This document shows positions 1 through 4,117 of a stretch of DNA of 5,555 nt, piece after piece. The stretch spans positions 1-5,555 of the forward strand of contig DASWOP010000289.1 of assembly GCA_036404255.1 (NCBI GenBank), given 5' to 3'. The notes under the pieces were generated by a model, which was not told the origin of the DNA, made no database searches, and saw nothing but the letters and a program-made list of their open reading frames with translations. Within the stretch, counting starts at the first letter, position 1. Each line of letters starts with the position of its first letter. This DNA comes from JARLFX01 sp036404255. GTDB lineage: Bacteria; Acidobacteriota; Terriglobia; Terriglobales; Acidobacteriaceae. The position numbers and the translations under genes were made by a program.

Positions 1-529
1 AAGCAAGCTGCCGGTGCACCTGGCTCTCCGTCGTCCGCGCGCCGATAGCGCCCCAGCTCACCAGGTCTGAGATGTACTGCGGCGAAATCATGTCGAGATA
101 CTCCGTCCCCGCCGGCACACCCATCTCCGCCAGGTCCAGCAACAGCCGTCGCGCGATGCGCAGCCCGTCGCTGATGCGGAACGATTCATCGAAGTACGGA
201 TCGTTGATCAGCCCCTTCCAGCCCAGCGTGGTCCGCGGCTTCTCGAAGTAAACCCGCATCACGATCATCAGATCGCCGGAAAGCTCAACTGCGGCCTTCT
301 CCAGCAATGCCGCATACTCCCTGGCGGCAACCGGATCGTGGATGGAGCATGGGCCTACGACAGCAATCAGACGGGCATCCGCCCCATTGAGGATGTCAAC
401 GATCTGACGGCGCGCTTCAAAGACGGTGCGCGAAGCGTAATCCGTGAGCGGCATCTCCTCCTGCAGGAAGACAGGAGGGATAACGACGCGGCTGGATCTG
501 ATTTTGAGGTTATTTGTGGGATATGCCAT
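1..529 (-). CDS. aroG: 3-deoxy-7-phosphoheptulonate (DAHP) synthase, type I, N-terminal half (partial)
   Basis: This cytoplasmic enzyme condenses phosphoenolpyruvate with erythrose 4-phosphate to give DAHP, the first step of the shikimate pathway. The 176 visible residues align without gaps, as I remember it, with the E. coli AroF/G/H family. GPCSIHDP lies at residues 59-66 with the metal-ligand cysteine at C61. MRVYFEKPRTT (91-101) carries R92 and K97, which bind PEP and metal in the family. GWKGLINDP, DGLRIAR, EYLDMISPQY and the ARTTESQVHR stretch (164-173) follow. The family is about 350 residues long, so roughly half is missing beyond the left edge, including the later lysine, histidine, glutamate and aspartate active-site residues. 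The start is fixed: ATG at 529 is the first start after an in-frame TAG seven codons upstream. No strong Shine-Dalgarno is seen. The fold and enzyme are certain; the paralogue (phenylalanine-, tyrosine- or tryptophan-sensitive) cannot be told, so the symbol is approximate. Confidence 0.96.
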   Translation of the reverse strand, partial: MAYPTNNLKIRSSRVVIPPVFLQEEMPLTDYASRTVFEARRQIVDILNGADARLIAVVGPCSIHDPVAAREYAALLEKAAVELSGDLMIVMRVYFEKPRTTLGWKGLINDPYFDESFRISDGLRIARRLLLDLAEMGVPAGTEYLDMISPQYISDLVSWGAIGARTTESQVHRQLA

Positions 530-591
530 GGCTGCTTTATCAGAATACTAGATATGCCCCGCCCCGCTCCATCGCCGCCTCACCCACCACC

Positions 592-683
592 ACTCTGGGC
601 ACCAATCTTCATCGTCGCCCACACTCTGGGTGCCCCATCTTCGCCGCATCATCATCGTCTCCCCACAACTCTGGGTGCCCCAT
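592..683 (+). repeat. Three spaced copies of an ACTCTGGG(T/C)(G/A)CC motif
   Basis: ACTCTGGG occurs at 592-599, 623-630 and 668-675. The last two continue identically as TGCCCCAT; the first continues as CACCAAT. TGGG-TG-CCCA is a small self-complementary core. The stretches between them, rich in CATC, CGTC and CCAC, are degenerate. The third copy leads directly into the 679-709 hairpin. This looks like a dispersed short repeat family common in acidobacterial intergenic DNA; that attribution is from memory. No coding role is evident. Confidence 0.7.
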
Positions 684-709
684 TCATCGCGCTTTTTGCG
701 ATGAATGGG
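679..709. repeat. Perfect 12-bp inverted repeat (hairpin)
   Basis: CCCATTCATCGC at 679-690 is exactly complementary to GCGATGAATGGG at 698-709, with a 7-nt GCTTTTT loop. No U-run follows on either strand, so it is not a canonical intrinsic terminator. It is the distal part of the third ACTCTGGGTGCCCCAT copy, which suggests the full element is a palindromic REP-like or MITE-like unit. Confidence 0.85.
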
Positions 710-713
710 ATAG

Positions 714-728
714 CGTCGCAAAGCGACG
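714..728. repeat. 6-bp inverted repeat with AAA loop
   Basis: CGTCGC at 714-719 pairs with GCGACG at 723-728 across an AAA loop. It sits four bases after the larger 679-709 hairpin, so the two probably belong to one double-hairpin repeat element. Confidence 0.7.
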
Positions 729-740
729 GCCGCGCGGAGC

Positions 741-820
741 CTGCCCTGAGCGTAGCCGAATGGGCGCGCAAATCTCCCTCCACCACAACTCTCCCCGGTC
801 CACCTCAACTCTCAACCCGA
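741..820 (+). repeat. Degenerate half unit of the 310-bp repeat
   Basis: CTGCCCTGAGCG at 741-752, followed by a long shared stretch around GCGCAAATCTCCCTCCACCA, matches 911 to about 955 of unit 1 closely. The more diverged remainder then leads into GTCATTCTGA at 821, just as unit 1 leads into GTCATTCTGA at 992. This segment is therefore a shortened, diverged relative of positions 911-991. It contains GCCC...GGGC ends (743-746 and 762-765) around TGAGCGTAGCCGAAT, the second short element family of the array. Confidence 0.75.
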
Positions 821-1130
821 GTCATTCTGACCCTCGAGCGTAGCGAAGGGCAAGAATCCAGAAGCTCTAAGCGTCACCCACACTACCAAAGAGCTTCCGC
901 CACACGAACCCTGCCCTGAGCGAGCCGAACACGCGCGCAAATCTCCCTCCACCACAAATACGCGTAGTCCAACCTTCACCCCTCAAACCCTGTCATTCTG
1001 AGCACAGCGAAGAATCTGCTTTTCTCGATCCAACCCCAAACTTTTGTCATTCCGGCGGGTTCTCGCGCCGGAATCTGCTTCTCGTTCATACCGGCAACAA
1101 TCTCCATTTTCATCAACCACTTTTCGAAGT
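821..1130 (+). repeat. 310-bp tandem repeat, unit 1
   Basis: This is the first full unit of a direct tandem repeat with a period of exactly 310 bp. It contains GTCATTC elements at 821, 992 and 1046, each closing with GAATC, plus a GCCCTGAGCGAGCCGAAC element at 913. Compared with unit 2 there are no indels and I count 13 substitutions (about 96 percent identity). The first 113 bases are identical. Substitutions lie at 934, 946, 949, 960, 962, 967, 1004, 1064, 1082, 1085, 1101, 1105 and 1108, mostly between the palindromic elements. The unit is non-coding. Confidence 0.95.
1049..1074. repeat. Hairpin with perfect 9-bp stem inside unit 1
   Basis: ATTCCGGCG at 1049-1057 pairs exactly with CGCCGGAAT at 1066-1074 around an 8-nt loop (GGTTCTCG). 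The same stem recurs in unit 2, and the only difference between the two copies is one loop base, so the structure is preserved. Confidence 0.85.
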
Positions 1131-1440
1131 GTCATTCTGACCCTCGAGCGTAGCGAAGGGCAAGAATCCAGAAGCTCTAAGCGTCACCCACACTACCAAA
1201 GAGCTTCCGCCACACGAACCCTGCCCTGAGCGAGCCGAACACGTGCGCAAATCTCTCTTCACCACAAATGCTCGTACTCCAACCTTCACCCCTCAAACCC
1301 TGTCATTCTGAGCGCAGCGAAGAATCTGCTTTTCTCGATCCAACCCCAAACTTTTGTCATTCCGGCGGGTTCTTGCGCCGGAATCTGCTTCGCGCTCATA
1401 CCGGCAACAACCTCTATCTTCATCAACCACTTTTCGAAGT
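1131..1440 (+). repeat. 310-bp tandem repeat, unit 2
   Basis: This is the second full unit, directly adjoining unit 1 and collinear with it over all 310 bases. GTCATTC elements fall at 1131, 1302 and 1356, precisely 310 bp from their partners. The unit ends in TTTTCGAAGT, as unit 1 does, and is followed at once by another GTCATTCTGA. Near-identity without indels suggests a recent segmental tandem duplication. Confidence 0.95.
1359..1384. repeat. Hairpin with perfect 9-bp stem inside unit 2
   Basis: The same ATTCCGGCG and CGCCGGAAT arms as in unit 1 occur here, with a GGTTCTTG loop. The stem is unchanged and one loop base differs. No T-run follows, so a terminator role is not supported. Confidence 0.85.
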
Positions 1441-1503
1441 GTCATTCTGAGCGAAGTCGGAGAATCCAGAAGGTCCAAGCGTCACCCACACCGCCAAAGA
1501 GTT
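1441..1503 (+). repeat. Truncated third copy of the 310-bp repeat
   Basis: GTCATTCTGA restarts exactly in phase at 1441. The element core differs from units 1 and 2 (GCGAAGTCGGAG in place of the longer CCCTCGAGCG... core). The following AGAATCCAGAAG and AAGCGTCACCCACAC stretches match units 1 and 2. Similarity fades at about 1500-1504, after CCAAAGAG, which is where the Abi-alpha-like reading frame begins on the opposite strand. Confidence 0.85.
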
Positions 1504-1813
1504 CGCTCGCTATAGATTCTGTCTATGCACCTAGCTTCATCCGGCGTCATCTGCTTCAGCGTCTCAGCGAACGATGGCGACACTGAATCGGTTTCCTGCG
1601 ATGCGGTAGCCAGTAGTCCTGCCCACATCTCTTGTAGCGTCTCGTCGTCCTCGATTGAGCTTGCATCAACAATGGGGGAACAGCAATCGTGTTGAGACAG
1701 CGTTCGCGGGAAAGCCAGCTTCGCGAAAAACTAGCTCTGTCCTTCGTAGCGTATTGAGCTATGGCCTGCGGCCTGCATCTGAAAAAGGAAGATGCGCCAT
1801 GTGCGTCAAAAGT
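1482..1813 (-). pseudogene. Remnant of an Abi-alpha (DUF4393) family gene
   Basis: Reading the minus strand downward from 1758, 28 codons give a stretch including LRRTELVFREAGF and TRLLFP. The frame then breaks at a run of five C (plus-strand G at 1674-1678). Skipping one C, it continues as IVDASSIEDDETLQEMW, then PSFAETLKQMTPDEA and IDRIY, to a TGA at 1482-1484. The order (acidic EDD.LQ..WA.LLA block, then PSF.E.LKQ..PDEA) matches, from memory, the core of DUF4393 proteins linked to abortive infection. Further upstream, 1759-1761 is an in-frame TAG. A likely N-terminal piece (RTWRIFLFQMQ, about 1780-1813) lies in yet another frame, so at least two frameshifts are needed. The last few codons before the stop come from the repeat stub, so the native C-terminus is lost. 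Intact relatives are longer, by my recollection about 250-300 residues. The single-C shift alone could be a sequencing error, but the other lesions argue for genuine decay. Confidence 0.75.
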
Positions 1814-1822
1814 CAATTTTCA

Positions 1823-2629
1823 TCACTGATACCCACTCTCGAAGGTATCAATCACAAACTCTGTAGCTCTGAGAATCTTGTCCATCTCGATGCCGATGTT
1901 GCCCCCCATAACGGTCGGGAGTTCTTCGATGGCTACTTCCATCGTAACCGCCGTTATCAGATTGATTTTACAGGGTATTTTGGGATTGATTCCCTCGATC
2001 ATAAAACGCATAAATACCGTTTCACCTTCGAGAAAATTGCAGTCGAGAGCTTGGACATCGACGACCTTTCCTGGCGGAGTGATAGCGAATTGCCACTGCA
2101 CATCTCTCGGTGCGGCCACAACAACATGCAAACGCCTATGCCTATCTTTTCGGGCACAGTCATGGAGTCGCAAAAGAGCTTCGTTGAGGTTGGAATATGT
2201 CGTGTTCGCCGTTTTAGCAGTGTTGTAAGGCTGGATCGTCTCGATCCAATCCCTCAGTACCTCAGGGAATGGCAGTCTGTTGACAGCGTTGGAATCGAAT
2301 TTACTGACCGTAGTACAAATAGGAAACTCGACACGATCTTGATTGGAGGGTGGATTGATTCCTTCAGCGAGTGCGGATGCGGTGTATATCGCTCCGTCCA
2401 ATGCGGCACGAAGCTGATAGAAGAACTCTCCCAACTCCAAAGCCAAGTCGTGATCGGGAATTGCCGCTGGCGTAGCCTTGACGACGCCACTCCTCCAATC
2501 GCCATCTACTTCAACGGACGTAGCGAAGGATTCTGGATGCAACAAGGATTCCCATTGTTCCTTAAAAGCTTTTCCATGCCCTACGGCCCTACGGATGCGA
2601 CGACGACTGTCAGCAAATAATTCCGGCAT
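1823..2629 (-). CDS. Conserved hypothetical protein, 268 aa (LRxALD / FPI / QPY / DxHRxLH type)
   Basis: This is a soluble-looking protein with no signal peptide or membrane segment. Recognisable landmarks, in order, are a long helix ELGEFFYQLRAALDGAIY (65-82), EFPI (101-104), IQPY (132-135) and LLRLHDCARKDRHRRLH (152-168). I recall this arrangement from a widespread family of uncharacterised bacterial proteins (LRSALDH, FPI, QPY, then LH...DKHRxLH). That pattern supports the minus strand as the coding one, although an even longer frame lies antisense to it. ATG at 2629 follows an in-frame TAG four codons upstream; no good Shine-Dalgarno is visible. The base composition is clearly less GC-rich than the flanking genes, hinting at transfer. 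The gene lies just upstream of the decayed Abi-alpha gene on the same strand, and its TGA is followed directly by an ATG, so the two may once have been co-transcribed. The function is unknown. RHRRLH (163-168) fits an RX4H pattern, but that is weak evidence for a HEPN nuclease. Confidence 0.75.
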   Translation of the reverse strand: MPELFADSRRRIRRAVGHGKAFKEQWESLLHPESFATSVEVDGDWRSGVVKATPAAIPDHDLALELGEFFYQLRAALDGAIYTASALAEGINPPSNQDRVEFPICTTVSKFDSNAVNRLPFPEVLRDWIETIQPYNTAKTANTTYSNLNEALLRLHDCARKDRHRRLHVVVAAPRDVQWQFAITPPGKVVDVQALDCNFLEGETVFMRFMIEGINPKIPCKINLITAVTMEVAIEELPTVMGGNIGIEMDKILRATEFVIDTFESGYQ

Positions 2630-2654
2630 CGCAACAGGCTATCATTTATTTATG

Positions 2655-2660
2655 AGAGGA
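2655..2660 (+). promoter_or_regulatory. Shine-Dalgarno site for the 2669 gene
   Basis: AGAGGA lies 8 nt before the ATG at 2669. It supports this ATG and the plus-strand direction of the small secreted-protein gene. Only 39 bp separate this start from the divergent start at 2629, so any promoters must overlap each other or the neighbouring coding sequence. Confidence 0.65.
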
Positions 2661-2668
2661 TTGCAGGC

Positions 2669-3049
2669 ATGATAACCATTGTAGGTGGCATTATCTTGGC
2701 GGTCGTCGGACTATTCGCGCTCCCTGCCTATGCTCAGGTGAGTGAACAATCGTGGTGCGCCAAAAAGGTGCATGGAAATATCGAAGCGACTAAGCGAGAT
2801 AGGCCAGAGATATATCGAACCATGAAGGATTACACCTTTGAATGGAGCCGGTCTGCTCAGGCTTGTGTGATGATCGTCCAGTATGCCGTACATCAAACGG
2901 GCAAGCCTAACATGGTGCAAATACTAGCTATAAACGCCGTGACGATGCAGAACATGGAAGGATACGACAATATTTATTTGGTTCCGGAAAATGACCGCCA
3001 AGCGCAAATGGATGCAGTCAACTTTCTTTTTAAACGCTGGTCGCGTTAG
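2669..3049 (+). CDS. Small secreted protein of unknown function, 126 aa
   Basis: I do not recognise the family. Residues 1-22 form a plausible Sec signal peptide: a hydrophobic GGIILAVVGLFALP core and an AYA motif just before Q23, the likely cleavage site. The mature part of about 104 residues has two cysteines, C30 and C66, which could form a disulfide in the envelope or outside. It has alternating charged and hydrophobic stretches and an aromatic-rich middle (YTFEWS at 55-60), and ends KRWSR. There is no second membrane segment. The start is supported by AGAGGA 8 nt upstream. It is divergent from the 268-residue gene and, like it, less GC-rich than the right-hand genes. No promoter or terminator is clear. 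Because there is no recognisable domain, coding status rests on the signal peptide, ribosome site and uninterrupted frame. Confidence 0.7.
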   Translation: MITIVGGIILAVVGLFALPAYAQVSEQSWCAKKVHGNIEATKRDRPEIYRTMKDYTFEWSRSAQACVMIVQYAVHQTGKPNMVQILAINAVTMQNMEGYDNIYLVPENDRQAQMDAVNFLFKRWSR

Positions 3050-3220
3050 ACCAACGCACCTTTACAGTCAGCCAAGTATGTTGTTACCTTCCAGAATCCC
3101 AGCTGCCAAGGCCTCATACATCCGCGTCGTTTGCGATGTGTGGGATATCGCCGCGCAGATGGCGACCGCTCCCGCCCGCTCTCCATGTGGCTTTATCACG
3201 CTAGGCGGCCACCGATCTGC
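3050..3220. other. Intergenic region with no recognisable gene
   Basis: This is the gap between two convergent transcription units: the secreted-protein gene from the left and the VOC pair from the right. Composition shifts here from the less GC-rich middle to the GC-rich right side. A short minus-strand open frame ending at a TGA (3068-3070) reads smoothly for about 35 codons, including TTRMYEALAAGILEG. It has no ribosome site and no family I know; it could be a gene scrap. An imperfect GTGGC...GCCAC pairing (3187-3212) has no T-run, so no terminator is called. Confidence 0.55.
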
Positions 3221-3613
3221 TCAAGAATGCTGCGAAACACTCAGCAAATTCCCATCCGGATCCTTAAACCAGGCCACCTTTGCCCCCGTCGGCGTGCTCC
3301 AAATCCCCAGCGCATCCTGCGGCATCTGCTCATACCGCTCAAACGCCACGCCCCGCGCCAGCAGACCCTCCACCGCCGCCACAATATCCGGCACCTGCCA
3401 ACCCAGCACCGTCCCAAACCCCGCAGGCAGCTTCTCCGCCATCACCAGCCGCAGCATAATACCGTTGGCGTCAAACTCCAGCGCAAACGGAGACTCTTCC
3501 GCCACCAGCCGCAGCCCCAGCACATCGCGATAGAACGCCTTCGCCCGCGCCACATCCACGATCGGAACAAACGCAATGATGTTGTATTCGTTCAGCCCCG
3601 CACTCTGCGCCAT
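3221..3613 (-). CDS. VOC (glyoxalase/bleomycin-resistance fold) family protein, 130 aa
   Basis: This is a small cytoplasmic protein of the vicinal oxygen chelate superfamily with the usual two beta-alpha-beta-beta-beta modules. The first module opens with NIIAFVPIVDVARAKAFYRDVLGLRL (11-36). The second ends with the classic FKDPDGNLLSV (116-126). The length is typical for single-chain VOC proteins. The metal-ligand positions look empty: the first-strand histidine is I or A near residues 13-14, no histidine sits at the start of the second module (LGWQVPD, 70-76), and the usual glutamate after DPDG is S125. It is therefore probably not a classical metal-dependent glyoxalase I; ligand binding or an altered chemistry is possible. 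Its ATG lies three bases after the stop of the upstream VOC gene, so the two are surely co-translated. The substrate is unknown. Confidence 0.9.
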   Translation of the reverse strand: MAQSAGLNEYNIIAFVPIVDVARAKAFYRDVLGLRLVAEESPFALEFDANGIMLRLVMAEKLPAGFGTVLGWQVPDIVAAVEGLLARGVAFERYEQMPQDALGIWSTPTGAKVAWFKDPDGNLLSVSQHS

Positions 3614-3616
3614 ACC

Positions 3617-4018
3617 TCACCTCTCGTGCTGCCAGCTCTTGTAAACAAACTCCAGACTGTACCCATCCGGATCAAAAACATTCGCAGCATAATACCGCGG
3701 ATCATAGTAGAGCCTCGCACCCGGAGCACCATTGTCCGTAGCCCCCGCGGCCATAGCGGCGGCATAAGCCGCATCCACCTCAGCCTCGCTATTTGCCACA
3801 AACCCGACATGCGCGGCGCGGCTATCCACCACACCCTCCCGCAGCCAGAAAAACACGCGCCCGCCTGCCCCGAAGCCCTTCAGGTCAGGATGCCCCGGCG
3901 GCCCATCCTTGCCGTCATAATCCACCCGTTTGGTAATGCCCAGCGGAGTCAAAGCCGCCGTATAGAATGCAATCGACCGCTCCACGTCCCTGACCGATAG
4001 AAAGATGTGATCCAGCAT
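3617..4018 (-). CDS. VOC (glyoxalase-like) family protein, 133 aa, with intact metal ligands
   Basis: This is the first gene of a two-gene VOC operon. The first strand is MLDHIFLSVRDVERSIAFY (1-19), with H4 at the usual metal position. The second module begins around AHVGFVANS (69-77), with H70. The C-terminal strand FDPDGYSLEFV (115-125) carries E123. These are the positions expected of divalent-metal ligands in glyoxalase-like proteins. The middle (GPPGHPDLKGFGAGGRVFFWLREG, 39-62) resembles PhnB- or lactoylglutathione-lyase-like relatives, but the substrate cannot be assigned. GGAG on the minus strand (4029-4026) is 7 nt from the ATG and supports the start. The gene is divergent from the DUF4440 gene with about 100 bp between start codons, and it overlaps functionally with the following VOC gene through translational coupling. 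Confidence 0.93.
   Translation of the reverse strand: MLDHIFLSVRDVERSIAFYTAALTPLGITKRVDYDGKDGPPGHPDLKGFGAGGRVFFWLREGVVDSRAAHVGFVANSEAEVDAAYAAAMAAGATDNGAPGARLYYDPRYYAANVFDPDGYSLEFVYKSWQHER
3620..3625 (-). promoter_or_regulatory. Shine-Dalgarno for the second VOC gene, inside the end of the first
   Basis: GAGAGG on the minus strand lies within the last codons of the upstream VOC gene, 6 nt before the ATG at 3613. The stop codon TGA (3619-3617) sits between it and the start. This layout is typical of translational coupling in an operon. Confidence 0.7.
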
Positions 4019-4025
4019 GGTGCAT

Positions 4026-4029
4026 CTCC
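4026..4029 (-). promoter_or_regulatory. Shine-Dalgarno for the first VOC gene
   Basis: GGAG on the minus strand is 7 nt upstream of the ATG at 4018. It supports this start for the metal-ligand-bearing VOC gene. Confidence 0.6.
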
Positions 4030-4055
4030 ATTCCCGCAGCGCGCCAACCGTTACC

Positions 4056-4077
4056 TGCTGACCTGCTGACTGCTGAC
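4056..4077 (+). repeat. Three direct TGCTGAC repeats between divergent genes
   Basis: TGCTGAC occurs at 4056-4062, 4064-4070 and 4071-4077, in the short gap between the VOC operon and the DUF4440 gene. Spacing is 8 then 7 bp. It could be a slippage product or a regulator-binding site shared by the divergent promoters. The near-tandem spacing does not match the helical period of typical operator pairs, so slippage is at least as likely. Confidence 0.55.
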
Positions 4078-4107
4078 TCGCTGCCCCTTCTACTGTACCC
4101 TTCTCGT

Positions 4108-4111
4108 GGAG
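4108..4111 (+). promoter_or_regulatory. Shine-Dalgarno deciding the start of the DUF4440 gene
   Basis: GGAG lies 6 nt before the ATG at 4118. A longer reading from GTG at 4106 would overlap this site and add four residues before the signal peptide, so ATG 4118 is preferred. Confidence 0.65.
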
Positions 4112-4117
4112 CCACCT

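Larger units (their letters stand above)
530..1481. other. Gene-free, repeat-rich intergenic region
   Basis: I see no credible protein-coding gene between the DAHP synthase start and the Abi-alpha remnant. Open frames here (for example plus 338-919, 1044-1229, 1268-1450 and minus 548-808, 1293-1478) are translations of repeats, with low-complexity composition and peptides duplicated between frames. The content is three ACTCTGGG motifs (592-683), two hairpins (679-728), a half unit (741-820) and two full 310-bp units (821-1440). The region presumably also holds the promoter of the DAHP synthase gene close to 530-600, but I cannot point to convincing -35 and -10 boxes. Confidence 0.8.

Noticed and set aside
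679..709. Intrinsic terminator
   Set aside because: The stem is strong, but neither strand has a following T-run and no gene ends here.
338..919. 193-residue plus-strand open frame
   Set aside because: Its first part is antisense to conserved DAHP synthase sequence and the rest is repeat translation, including a tail shared with the frame at 1044-1229.
1044..1478. Open frames at 1044-1229, 1268-1450 and minus 1293-1478
   Set aside because: They are translations of the 310-bp repeat, of the SERSEES-like kind often mis-annotated as proteins, with no ribosome sites or independent support.
741..1503. CRISPR array
   Set aside because: The period is 310 bp, the repeated part is the whole unit rather than a short repeat with unique spacers, and no cas genes are present.
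1556..1816. 86-residue minus-strand open frame
   Set aside because: Its frame differs from the two frames that give the DUF4393-like sequence; the reading has no sensible composition and is a by-product of the decayed gene.
1655..2620. 321-residue open frame on the plus strand
   Set aside because: It lies antisense to the 268-residue minus-strand gene, shows no domain pattern, and its first part runs through the Abi-alpha remnant. The minus strand has family-like motifs in order.
3068..3210. Short minus-strand gene downstream of the VOC operon
   Set aside because: About 35 codons read smoothly, but there is no ribosome site, no recognised family and no clear start, so it is mentioned only as part of the intergenic region.
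3131..4000. Long plus-strand frame (289 residues) across the VOC pair
   Set aside because: It is antisense to two clear VOC proteins and its Arg/His/Pro-rich composition is typical of a shadow frame.
4106..4117. GTG start four codons upstream of the DUF4440 ATG
   Set aside because: The GTG overlaps the GGAG ribosome site that is well spaced for ATG 4118, and the signal peptide begins properly at that ATG.
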